A stretch of DNA of 64,000 nt from NCBI GenBank assembly GCA_023393235.1, contig JAEWMH010000190.1, positions 1 to 64,000 of the forward strand. Reading direction: 5' to 3'. The notes below the pieces were generated by a model. The model was not told the DNA's origin and did not search any database. It worked only from the letters and a program-made list of their open reading frames with translations. The translations under genes and the position numbers were made by a program. Positions 43,102-50,795 of this stretch are shown in pieces; the first letter of the stretch is position 1, and each line of letters opens with the position of its first letter. Source of the DNA: Bacillota bacterium. Its GTDB lineage: Bacteria; Bacillota; Bacilli; Paenibacillales; NBRC-103111.

Positions 43102-43139
43102 AAAACGCCTTGTGCTTCGAAAACAAGCCAGGCGTTTTT
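43102..43139 (+). terminator. Terminator of small gene pair, copy 1
   Basis: AAAACGCCT / AGGCGTTTTT with an inner TTG/CAA pair and five T at the end. A related hairpin lies at 44542-44578. Confidence 0.75.
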
Positions 43140-43169
43140 CTATACATAGCTTTCATAGTAGCAGGTCTT

Positions 43170-43777
43170 CTATGAACCTAAAGCCAACAGGCTTCTCGCG
43201 TTTAGGCTATAAATATGCTCTTTTATATGATCGGACAAGTTCAACCGTTCAATTCTCCCAATCTGTTCCTCAATGCCGGCATAAGGCGTATCCGTACCAA
43301 AAACGATGTGCTCGTAGCCAAAAGCCCCGATGGCCTGCTTGATGTCATTCCCTTGAATCCGCTTGGAGCTGGAGGTATCAAAGTAGATATTCTTCAGGTT
43401 CACACCACTATTGCTGAAGAGGCCGGTGCCGGTTAAATGTCCGATAATAAAAACCGCGTCTGGGTTTTCCTTGATGAAACGCAGCAGCTTCAGCACTTCC
43501 TTCTTGGAATAAACATGGATGAAAACCGGCAGTTTATGCGAGGTGGCTATATCCACGAGATTCTTAAACTCAATACCGTCAATCCGGACCGGTTCATCAT
43601 ATAAATGCTGTCGGGCTTCTGGGTAAACGGCATATTCGGCGGTGTCTGGAGCGTCTGGATATTCTTGGGACTGGTGCATAAACCGATTTTTTCAATCCCA
43701 TATTTCGCGGCCATTTGTTTGAGGGAATCAACGGTGCTGTAATCACCTGCGGCATGGGCGTGGATATCAATGATCAT
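43170..43777 (-). pseudogene. Broken amidohydrolase (TIM-barrel) gene
   Basis: The 5' part (from ATG 43777) encodes MIIDIHAHAAGDYSTVDSLKQMAAKYGIEKIGLC, the first metal-binding strand of an amidohydrolase_2 enzyme. Around 43640 the frame is lost; the matching 3' part continues in another frame to 43170 (LVDIATSHKLPVFIHVYS; NPDAVFIIGHLTGTGLF; EHIVFGTDTPYAGIEEQIGRIE), with the later His and Asp ligands. Total coding length ~200 residues against ~280-300 in the family, so there is an internal deletion as well as a frameshift. It is very unlikely to be active. Confidence 0.75.
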
Positions 43778-43889
43778 ACGAACCCTCCGTTTTCAGGGAG
43801 TTTCCTTCATTTTCCTCCTTGGGGCATCCAATTGCAAGCCCTTGTTTACAAAAAATGTGACCGCAGCGAAGGAACCCCGGCGCAGTGCG

Positions 43890-44074
43890 CTAACGAATCT
43901 GAGCAACGCTATTTGACTGCTTATCAGCCTTTTTACAATCTAACGAATCTCAGCCACGCTATTGGTCCGAATTCAATGCCAAACTGCTTATAAACGGGCA
44001 AATAGCGTGTTCCAGATTCGTTAGATTTTTAACATGCCTGTTTTTCGCGAAATAACGTGCGTCAGATTCGTTAG
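43890..44074. repeat. Four-unit inverted intergenic element, TAACG family, copy 2
   Basis: Direct 26-bp units at 43890-43915 and 43940-43965; inverted units at 43998-44023 and 44049-44074. Gaps 24, 32 and 25 bp. All four share CTAACGAATCT as head (read inward), and tails are CTATTTG, CTATTGG, CTATTTG and TTATTTC in order, the same order of endings as in copy 1. The third gap is also similar to copy 1 (ATTTTT...TGTTTT-TCGC). It lies between the broken amidohydrolase and the second copy of the small gene. Nothing else is seen in 43778-44120. Confidence 0.85.
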
Positions 44075-44120
44075 CGCTTCTCGGAACCTTCGCACAGCAA
44101 TAAGAAGGAACCTTGGCATA

Positions 44121-44137
44121 GGTATTCGCATAGGATA
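44121..44137 (+). promoter_or_regulatory. Possible sporulation-type -10, copy 2
   Basis: Same GGTATTCGCATAGGAT as at 42493, here with a full CATANNNTA, in front of the frameshifted copy. Confidence 0.35.
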
Positions 44138-44174
44138 AGGGATTTTATTATGAAGCTTTATGGAGGTTATATTC

Positions 44175-44484
44175 ATGAGCATTAGCACGCAATACCCTGC
44201 GGTGCATCAACAAGTGCTTTATCAAGCAGACCCAAACGTTGTACAAAACTTAAGATCAATTTGGGATCGTGTACACCACATTTGCAGCGCTCATATAAAC
44301 CAGTTAGTCCGCATTCAGACATTGGATGTCCATATTATTGAAGGTGTGATTGTAGGCTGCGATAACGGTCACATTCATATAGGGGTTTCATCCCAGGGGG
44401 TCACCGGCTTTTTATGGACCCAGCGACATGGCGATCCTTACATTAGTTCTCTTCGAGCTGCTTGTCATCGTTTTGTTGTCATAG
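44175..44484 (+). pseudogene. Frameshifted second copy of the Sm/DUF2642-like gene
   Basis: From ATG 44175 (GGAGG upstream) the protein matches the intact copy at 42546 over ~75 residues (AVHQQVLYQADPNV; VRIQTLDVHIIEGVIVGCDNGHIHIGVSSQG). Then one C is missing in the run that reads GGCCTTTTTA in copy 1 and GGCTTTTTA here (~44408), and the frame shifts. The DNA stays similar to the old stop TAG at 44482-44484, whereas the shifted frame runs on through the terminator to 44588. The 74-residue partner gene is missing apart from its last few codons near 44530. Confidence 0.78.
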
Positions 44485-44541
44485 TGATGTGTGAGATGTT
44501 TTTTTGGGGTGTCCTCTCATCTCTACCCTATACTAAAAATG

Positions 44542-44578
44542 AAACACCTCGTGCTTCTGAACAAGCAAGGTGTTTTTT
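44542..44578 (+). terminator. Terminator of small gene pair, copy 2
   Basis: AAACACCT / AGGTGTTTTTT, positioned and built like the hairpin at 43102-43139. Confidence 0.7.
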
Positions 44579-44588
44579 CTATATATAG

Positions 44589-44961
44589 CTCCTATGCAGT
44601 AAACCTTTTACTGACTAAAGCTAAGAGGCTGCACACATTTAGAAAAATATCAAAAATTGGAGAAGCGTAATGTTTGCCATTAGTTGTACTATTCATCCCA
44701 CAGTCACCCCTCACAGTTAGTAAAAGGTACTCCTTTAACGGAAACCGTTGTCTCACTAGATTTATTTACTAATCCATCTTAAAATTCAACAAATGTTCTA
44801 AAATAAGGTATCACTCTCCATTACATTGACATTAAAATTACTGAATCGACTATGGATGTAGCGCTTATTTCCTATTGAAATTTGGAATGAATTAGGTGAT
44901 TATATATGCATCCAGGCCTGGATAAAAATATAATTTATTTAAACATCTGGAGGTCTTGTAC
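44589..44961. other. AT-rich gap before the secreted-protein gene
   Basis: No coding sequence or repeat is recognised. A TTGACA at 44826 and a TTGAAA at 44876 are possible -35 elements, but their -10 partners are poor. Confidence 0.4.
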
Positions 44962-45777
44962 ATGCTTCGATTTAAAAAAGTTTTGTCTGTTGCTGTATCT
45001 GTTGCACTTTTTCTCACCGCAATTTCTTCTGTACATGCTGCTGAAAGTACAAAAACTTCTGAGCCCATAACTAAATCTAGTTCTCGGACAATGTATACAT
45101 CAGATGGCGAGTTGATTGGTACATCTACGAAAACTCTAACTACAACATTTGAGCAAGTAGAAAGTGGTGTAGAACTAACAATCGTGGAAGAAAGGGTTTA
45201 TAATCTTACTCAAAAATTCGCTGAAATTCCTGAGTACAAAACCAAATTTGCTAATTATATAGAACATAAGACAGTATTGGTTACAAAGACCAACGAAATT
45301 TATGAAAACGGAAAATTAATGAATAGTGGTGTATCTGAAGCAAAGAAGGTAAATGATTTTTCAATCCTGTCTTCAGGTGGTATAGCAAGAATCTGCCACT
45401 ATTACGATGCAAATGATAACTTTAATTATCATTTTGCCAGCTACAGTGATATGGATATGGTTGTGGATCAATTCGGTATGACAGCACATGGATCCCCAAC
45501 TGGTAACAACTTGCAAAAAGATGTGACCATTTATAATTCATACTTTAATTTAGCCAAATCTTCAGTAGATTCTTTTGAAGACAATTATGACGATTTCCAA
45601 TTTCAATATTCTGCACTTGTTCTTGGAATAGGTTTTGCTATTATTGGCACATCGGGATTAGCTGCTGTTATTGGAGCAGGAGGGCCCTTCGCTGTAGCAG
45701 CTTATGCAGTATTGGATGCATGGAATGATGCAAGGGACGATCTTCATGATGCTTACAACTATATTTCGTACATGTAA
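44962..45777 (+). CDS. Secreted AT-rich protein with glycine-rich hydrophobic C-terminal segment
   Basis: 271 residues from ATG 44962, eight bases after GGAGG. Signal peptide (FKKVLSVAVSVALFLTAISS, cleavage near VHA-AE). A Thr/Ser-rich N-terminal region and a charged middle (EERVYNLTQKFAEIPEYKTKFANYIEHKT) are followed near the end by a hydrophobic Gly/Ala segment (LVLGIGFAIIGTSGLAAVIG) and an acidic helix. The form, large secreted precursor with a membrane-active-looking segment plus a tiny membrane protein downstream, is compatible with a large bacteriocin of the geobacillin-26 kind. That is a loose recollection, not a match. Composition is AT-rich, so it is probably acquired. Confidence 0.65.
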   Translation: MLRFKKVLSVAVSVALFLTAISSVHAAESTKTSEPITKSSSRTMYTSDGELIGTSTKTLTTTFEQVESGVELTIVEERVYNLTQKFAEIPEYKTKFANYIEHKTVLVTKTNEIYENGKLMNSGVSEAKKVNDFSILSSGGIARICHYYDANDNFNYHFASYSDMDMVVDQFGMTAHGSPTGNNLQKDVTIYNSYFNLAKSSVDSFEDNYDDFQFQYSALVLGIGFAIIGTSGLAAVIGAGGPFAVAAYAVLDAWNDARDDLHDAYNYISYM

Positions 45778-45782
45778 ATATC

Positions 45783-45815
45783 AAAACGCTAGAAGGTAAA
45801 ACTTCTAGCGTTTTT
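45783..45815 (+). terminator. Terminator of the secreted-protein gene
   Basis: Perfect stem AAAACGCTAGAAG / CTTCTAGCGTTTT with 6-nt loop and T-run. Confidence 0.85.
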
Positions 45816-45846
45816 CCTTTTTAGATAAATCTTACTCTGAACCAGA

Positions 45847-45880
45847 TTGAATTTGAAAATTAAGGGGTTTATTATATAAA
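45847..45880 (+). promoter_or_regulatory. Promoter of the small membrane protein gene
   Basis: TTGAAT (45847-45852), 17 bp, TATTAT (45870-45875); an overlapping TTGAAA-16-TATAAA is equally possible. Confidence 0.45.
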
Positions 45881-45905
45881 TATCCTAAAACAGGAGGTGC
45901 TAAAT

Positions 45906-46133
45906 TTGTTAGTATTTTGGATTATTATTTACGCACTTATGACTTCTACTGTAGTTTGGAGAATGTGGAAAGGAAATTATAAAAAATATCAAAGTCATAA
46001 TGTATCATTACTACTCGTATCTTTTATTTTATTTTTCGGATTTACAAAGCTGCCGATTTACATTTACATACTTACCTTTATACTAAATGGGGCTTTAATG
46101 ATATGGGTCATTCGTAAGTGGAATACATATTAA
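45906..46133 (+). CDS. Small membrane protein, possible immunity-like partner
   Basis: 75 residues from TTG 45906, eight bases after AGGAGG. Two or three membrane helices (LVFWIIIYALMTSTVVW; VSLLLVSFILFFGFTKL; IYILTFILNGALMIWVI) with short basic loops. No family recognised. AT-rich like the secreted-protein gene before it but with its own promoter. A role protecting the producer from that secreted protein is a hypothesis only. Confidence 0.6.
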   Translation: MLVFWIIIYALMTSTVVWRMWKGNYKKYQSHNVSLLLVSFILFFGFTKLPIYIYILTFILNGALMIWVIRKWNTY

Positions 46134-46198
46134 ATTGAAATATGATCCCTGGAAAACCTCAATTTTTTCCTTTATGTATGTTGCAGCTTTTTTGTATA

Positions 46199-46229
46199 TT
46201 GACCCGACCGCGGACGGCGTGGCTATAAT
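46199..46229 (+). promoter_or_regulatory. Promoter of the 46267 gene
   Basis: TTGACC (46199-46204), 19-bp spacer, perfect TATAAT (46224-46229). The GC-rich spacer contains CCGCGG. Confidence 0.5.
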
Positions 46230-46266
46230 GGGCACAGATCTGATTCTATCGTAAGGGGTGCTCCCA

Positions 46267-47970
46267 TTGAACGCAACGCTAGATTTACTCCAAAAGCTGA
46301 TCCTGGTTGAACATAAGTCACAGACCATCCGTTTATGCGGCCCGGAAGCAGAGCAACTTACCGTAACCAACTGTCCGAAAGACATAGAGCTTGCAGGGCA
46401 ACCTATCCGGGAGGAAAAAGGCTGGCTGATCACCCTGCGGGCCAACAGCAGAAGAACGGCCTACCTCAGTCTGACGGTGGAACTCCGGATGAGCGGTGAA
46501 ACCCGCCTGCAGGATATTCCAACGCGGATTTTCGGAATGAAGGAGCACTTCCTGTGTATGGTGACCACCTCCAACTTCCATTGGGGCTATAATCCAAGCA
46601 AGGTCAAGGAGATTGAACGAACGGGCGAGCCGCGGCTCCATAATGTGTACGGCGACCCGGTCATGTGCCATGGGCATGCATTGGATTCCTCCATATACAT
46701 GGCGGAAGGCTGCCACCAGTATGAAGCTCCTGTAACATGGCTGATCGATGCGGATGTAGCCCAGGCCGGGGCGGAACTGTTATCCGGCTGGCATCAGGCG
46801 TATGGAGACGATGTGGGGGTGCTCCCAAGCTCGTTTTTCCACCATAATCCGGTGAACTATAACGTGGACTCTACGGTGGAGGATACGGCCCGGATGCTGC
46901 GGCATCACCGGGAAGCAATCAAGGTGGCCATGTCCCGCCAAGGCTGGCTGATGCATCCGAGGATTCTGGGTGTGGACCAGTGGGTGGGCGGCATTGGCAG
47001 CAGCTTCCTGCAAGCGGCCAAGGAACTGGAGTTCGGCGCAATTTGGGGAATCTGCTTCGATCATGAAACCTGTGACAGCAGCATGTACCACGAGGGTGCA
47101 CCCTGGGACGCGTACCGGCTGCGGGAGGATAATTTCCGTTATCCCACCGCTGACAGCGGGGCATTATGGGCATTTGCCTGGACGTCGAGGGATTTGGTCA
47201 ACAGCTTCCTGGAGTATCCGGGCGCTTCCGTGTATTACAGCACCGATCCGGACGATATCCGTGTGGCTGGCATTATGGAGCATCAGGAAGATTATTGGAC
47301 ACGGATTCATGAGGATTTTGTGGGCAATGCGCATAACGATTTCACCTGCTTCGTCATTCATAACGAGGATCATGATGCACACAGGGAATCTTCCCAGCGT
47401 TATATCGGGCATTATCTGTCCCGCCTGCCGGAGGGGGTTGTGGCTGCGACCTTGGAGGAGGTCCGACAATGGCTGGAGCTGCGTTATCCCCATGGACAGC
47501 ATCCGTCCCAGCTATTGGAGCTGGCAGATCCGTTAACCTGCCACGATGCAGTTGCAGCCGTGCGCCATAAAGGCAGCCCTCCCGCCCATTGGGGACAAAC
47601 AGACGGACATAATCCGGGGGTGCTTTGTTATTATGGCGCCGATTCCCGGTGGATGGCCCGGGAGGGAGAGCGGACACCTGCGCAGTATATCGACTACGGA
47701 GCAACGGTTGGTTTTGCGGAAACGGGCACCAGCCCCAAGAAGCCAATCCCCATGCTGACTGACTGGCAGGAGACCCGGATGACCACATCCGAGGGCGGCG
47801 AGGCGCTCTCCGTCAGTTTCACGGCGGATCTGGAGTTCAGCAGGCTGCCCCTCACCTGGTGGGACCGTCCCGAGCTGGCCGGTGACTCCTATACGGCTAG
47901 AACGGTCATCTGCTACGCCGACGTTGTGGAGGGCCGGAATGAATACACCATTATGATGAAGCGGCGATAA
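46267..47970 (+). CDS. Large cytoplasmic protein, possible carbohydrate-active (deacetylase/GH-like) enzyme
   Basis: 567 residues from TTG 46267, eight bases after AGGGG. No signal peptide. An N-terminal beta domain (~100 residues) is followed by a long region with many conserved-looking His/Asp/Glu/Trp patches (HGHALDSSIYMAEGCHQYEAPVTWLIDAD; FFHHNPVNYNVDST; GVDQWVGGIG; FDHETCDSSMYHEG; FVIHNEDHDAHRESS), as in TIM-barrel or deacetylase-like carbohydrate enzymes. I cannot name the family. A C-terminal beta domain ends the protein. It has a good promoter and terminator of its own, so it is a single-gene unit. Confidence 0.65.
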   Translation: MNATLDLLQKLILVEHKSQTIRLCGPEAEQLTVTNCPKDIELAGQPIREEKGWLITLRANSRRTAYLSLTVELRMSGETRLQDIPTRIFGMKEHFLCMVTTSNFHWGYNPSKVKEIERTGEPRLHNVYGDPVMCHGHALDSSIYMAEGCHQYEAPVTWLIDADVAQAGAELLSGWHQAYGDDVGVLPSSFFHHNPVNYNVDSTVEDTARMLRHHREAIKVAMSRQGWLMHPRILGVDQWVGGIGSSFLQAAKELEFGAIWGICFDHETCDSSMYHEGAPWDAYRLREDNFRYPTADSGALWAFAWTSRDLVNSFLEYPGASVYYSTDPDDIRVAGIMEHQEDYWTRIHEDFVGNAHNDFTCFVIHNEDHDAHRESSQRYIGHYLSRLPEGVVAATLEEVRQWLELRYPHGQHPSQLLELADPLTCHDAVAAVRHKGSPPAHWGQTDGHNPGVLCYYGADSRWMAREGERTPAQYIDYGATVGFAETGTSPKKPIPMLTDWQETRMTTSEGGEALSVSFTADLEFSRLPLTWWDRPELAGDSYTARTVICYADVVEGRNEYTIMMKRR

Positions 47971-47997
47971 AGAAAGCTAGCATGACGCATCATGAGG

Positions 47998-48027
47998 CAG
48001 GGCAGAACCCATGGTTCTGCCCTGTTT
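47998..48027 (+). terminator. Strong terminator after the 46267 gene
   Basis: Perfect 12-bp stem CAGGGCAGAACC / GGTTCTGCCCTG with a 3-nt CAT loop, then TTT. Confidence 0.85.
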
Positions 48028-48124
48028 GGTGTGTCCAGCTTGCCGGGTAGATACTCTAACGAATCTATTGTGAAGAGCGTTCAGGGACGCGCACGCGGGA
48101 ACGTGACTCCCTCCCTCTTCCCAA

Positions 48125-48300
48125 ATGCAAAAGTGCATTTATTTTGTAAACAAACCTTCGTTTTTCCGTCTATCCTGCAAAAGTGCAGTTATTTTCGTCA
48201 GATGGGAGTACGATGGAGCCTGCGGCGGAAATTAGATGCACTTTTGCATTTGGGGTGCAGGGAGCGGCGGAAATCCGGTAGAATAGATGTACTTTTGCAG
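48125..48300. repeat. Four-unit inverted intergenic element, GCAAAAGTGCA family, copy 2
   Basis: Direct units begin at 48125 (ATGCAAAAGTGCATTTATTT) and 48175 (CTGCAAAAGTGCAGTTATTT). Inverted units end at 48249 (GATGCACTTTTGCAT) and 48300 (GATGTACTTTTGCAG). Pair periods are 50 and 51 bp, and the middle span (unit 2 start to unit 3 end) is 75 bp, the same as copy 1 at 15.6 kb. It lies in the gap 47971-48512 between two plus-strand genes. A lone TAACG-family half unit (CTAACGAATCT) sits just before it at 48053; no gene is seen in this gap. Confidence 0.82.
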
Positions 48301-48512
48301 GATAGTCGTGGATTAAATTGGATATTAAACGTTTATGAGGCCACACGAGTGGAGAAGGTGTTTTAAAAGTTGCCCACTTGATCATGTTCTACAGCTTCGT
48401 TAGCCTGGAGCTTGCAGCTGTAAGACATTCGTAATAGATCGTTTAGCGAATCGTAAGCTCTCTTCCTTATTCTATTCCATGTAAGATACCAAACCAATGG
48501 AGAGTGATAAGG

Positions 48513-48932
48513 ATGATGAAAGCAAACAAAGGCAAGACGTTGATGATGATGATGGCGGTATTGATGCTATCGCTGGCATTTTCGGGCTTCGCCTACGCCG
48601 CAGCACTGAAAACCATGAAAAGTGACAGCGGAATGGAGCTTTTTCATCTGAGGCAGGCGTCGGAAATGTATGGCTACAGCATCGAGTGGAATGACATGGA
48701 ACGATCCGTAACCTTGGTATACATGGATAAAATGGAGGACAAGATGATGGGCGACGACACCATGATGAAGCCGGCGGGCAAAATGATCACGTTATGGATT
48801 GGCTCGAAGGAGCTGATGATCGACGGCATGAAGGTCACTCTGGATACCGCCCCCGCCATTTATGATGGCAGCACCTATGTGGTGGAAGCGCTGATCACCC
48901 AATACATGAAGCCTGCCATGGCCATGAACTGA
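48513..48932 (+). CDS. Secreted methionine-rich protein, copper-amine-oxidase N-domain-like
   Basis: 139 residues from ATG 48513, eight bases after GGAGAG. Signal peptide with a Met-rich core (LMMMMAVLMLSLAFSGFAYA) and cleavage near AYA-AAL. The mature ~109 residues carry 16 Met (MDKMEDKMMGDDTMMKPAGKM). The fold cues (FHLRQASEMYGYSIEWNDMERSVTL; SKELMIDGMKVTLDTAPAIYDGSTYVVEALI) match copper amine oxidase N-terminal-like domains, common wall modules in Paenibacillus. Being directly ahead of a two-component system and a methionine-sulfoxide repair operon, it may be an oxidation target, a Met sink or a copper ligand. That link is inference. Confidence 0.78.
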   Translation: MMKANKGKTLMMMMAVLMLSLAFSGFAYAAALKTMKSDSGMELFHLRQASEMYGYSIEWNDMERSVTLVYMDKMEDKMMGDDTMMKPAGKMITLWIGSKELMIDGMKVTLDTAPAIYDGSTYVVEALITQYMKPAMAMN

Positions 48933-49007
48933 GGAAAGCTGAGCGGAACCATCTTCTTATGATAAGATAAAGTCATATTGAATTTCCGGAATTTGGGGTG
49001 GTTCAGC

Positions 49008-49715
49008 TTGAAGGAACGGGTGCTGGTTGCAGACGACGATACGAATATTACGGATGTGTGCCGCAGGTATTTGGAACGGGAAGGGTATCTGGTCATCACC
49101 GCCAAGGACGGTGTGGAGGCCTTGGAGCTTTGGCGTAACCAACCCCCCAGCCTGATTGTACTCGATCTGATGATGCCCCATAAAAGCGGCTGGGAGGTCT
49201 GCAGCGAAATCCGGCAAACGGACGATGTCCCGATCGTGATGCTGACCGCCCGCGGTGAGGAGCAGGACCGCCTGATGGGACTGACCATGGGCGCTGACGA
49301 TTATTTGACCAAACCCTTCAGTCCAAGAGAACTGGTCTTGCGGGTCAGGGCCATTCTGCGCCGGATGCGGTATGTCCAGACATCGCCAGTCACTTCAGCT
49401 GAACACACCATCACATGCGAGGGCCTTACCATTGACGTGGCGAAGCGCAGGGTGGAAATTAACGGGCAGCCGGTTGACCTGACCGTGACGGAATTCGAGC
49501 TGCTGTACCTGCTGGCCAGCCATCCCGGCCAGGTTTTTTCCCGGACTCAGATCCTGAGCAAGGTATGGGATTTCAGCTACGAGGGAGATACCACCACGGT
49601 TACCGTGCATATCCGGAGATTAAGGGAAAAAATCGAGCAGACCCCCTCCGAACCGAAATTCATCAAGACAGTCTGGGGAATCGGCTACAAGTTTGCGGGT
49701 GACAACAGCTCATGA
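49008..49715 (+). CDS. OmpR/PhoB-family response regulator
   Basis: 235 residues from TTG 49008, which lies after GGGGTGG. Receiver domain with acidic pocket ADDD, phospho-Asp in LIVLDLMMPHKSG (~51), switch Thr in VMLTARG and Lys in LTKPF. The C-terminal winged helix is typical (VDLTVTEFELLYLLASHPGQVFSRTQILSKVW; TTTVTVHIRRLREKIEQ; TVWGIGYKF). Its stop codon overlaps the kinase start by 4 bp. It presumably controls the Msr/CcdA genes that follow, as in the pneumococcal RR09/HK09 locus beside ccdA1-etrx1-msrAB1 (family knowledge, recalled). Confidence 0.92.
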   Translation: MKERVLVADDDTNITDVCRRYLEREGYLVITAKDGVEALELWRNQPPSLIVLDLMMPHKSGWEVCSEIRQTDDVPIVMLTARGEEQDRLMGLTMGADDYLTKPFSPRELVLRVRAILRRMRYVQTSPVTSAEHTITCEGLTIDVAKRRVEINGQPVDLTVTEFELLYLLASHPGQVFSRTQILSKVWDFSYEGDTTTVTVHIRRLREKIEQTPSEPKFIKTVWGIGYKFAGDNSS

Positions 49716-50752
49716 AACTGCGCACGTACTTATTATTGTCCAGCCTGACTGGGATTGGCGTCTTGCTGGTATGTCTATTCGTCAGCTACTCCAAGATGCT
49801 GCTTTCCATCGAGCAATTCTACTGGCTGTCCGGTGTTACGGCCGGAGTAGGCTTTCTTTCCTTCATCCTCCAGCATCTTCTGACGAAACCGCTGGAAAAA
49901 TCCATCGAACGCATCACCCGGCAGACGGTGCGGATAGCCGAAGGGGATTTCCATACCGAGGTCCCCTTAATCGGCCCGCAAGAGTTTAAGCTTCTGGCTC
50001 AGCAATTTAATGGAATGAGCGGCAAGCTGAAGGAAAGCTTCGATCACCTGCACCATTCCGAATCCGCCCGGCGGGAGCTCATCGCCAATGTGTCCCATGA
50101 TTTGCGGACACCCTTGGCCTCCATTCAGTCCTTTGTTGAAGCGCTGGAGGATGATGTGATTAAGGATGAGGAAGCCTTTCAGCGGTATCTGAATACCATC
50201 CGGCTGGAAACCAAACGGTTGGGCGGGCTGATCCAGGATTTATTCGAATTATCCAGCCTGGAGGCCAACGGTGAAATATTCGAGCCTGTCCCAAGCCATA
50301 CCGATGAGCTGCTGCTCAGCACCCTGGAGAGCTTCTCCTTTCATCTCGCTGAGAAAAAGCTTCAGGTCGAGATTGAGCTGCCGGATAAATTGCCTGCCGC
50401 CCTTATGATGCCTGCCCAAATGAAGCGGGTTCTGTCCAACCTGCTGCAGAACGCCATTCAATATTCACCTGTGGAGGGGAAAATCATTTTGGCTGCCGTT
50501 CATGAGGGTCAATTCCTGCGGATTTCCGTGACAGATGAAGGTCAGGGCATCGAAGCGTCGGAAACCTCGCGCATCTTTGAACGGTTTTACCGGGTAGATA
50601 AATCACGAAGCAAGAATAACGGAGGCGCAGGGCTGGGTTTGGCCATTGCACAGTCGATTGTAGAGCTGCACGGCGGAAAAATCGGGGTACACAGCACCAA
50701 GGGGGCAGGCAGCTGCTTCTGGTTTACCCTTCCGGTTTATTTCAGCCGCTGA
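49712..50752 (+). CDS. Sensor histidine kinase without extracytoplasmic sensor domain
   Basis: 346 residues. Two helices close together (YLLLSSLTGIGVLLVCLFVSY and WLSGVTAGVGFLSFILQHLL) leave only ~10 residues outside, so it is an intramembrane-sensing kinase. HAMP-like linker, HisKA with NVSHDLRTPLAS (His ~128), N box LLQNAIQYS, G boxes VTDEGQGI and GGAGLGLAIAQS. It is translationally coupled to the regulator before it and is 43 bp from ccdA. It may need a partner protein in the membrane or wall to sense oxidised targets. Confidence 0.92.
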   Translation: MKLRTYLLLSSLTGIGVLLVCLFVSYSKMLLSIEQFYWLSGVTAGVGFLSFILQHLLTKPLEKSIERITRQTVRIAEGDFHTEVPLIGPQEFKLLAQQFNGMSGKLKESFDHLHHSESARRELIANVSHDLRTPLASIQSFVEALEDDVIKDEEAFQRYLNTIRLETKRLGGLIQDLFELSSLEANGEIFEPVPSHTDELLLSTLESFSFHLAEKKLQVEIELPDKLPAALMMPAQMKRVLSNLLQNAIQYSPVEGKIILAAVHEGQFLRISVTDEGQGIEASETSRIFERFYRVDKSRSKNNGGAGLGLAIAQSIVELHGGKIGVHSTKGAGSCFWFTLPVYFSR

Positions 50753-50795
50753 ACCACAGGGTTTGAGGAAACTGCTTTATCAGGGGGTGATGCCT

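Noticed and set aside
44175..44588. Reading the second small-gene copy as an intact 137-residue protein
   Set aside because: The last ~60 codons run through a terminator and come from a one-base shift relative to the first copy.
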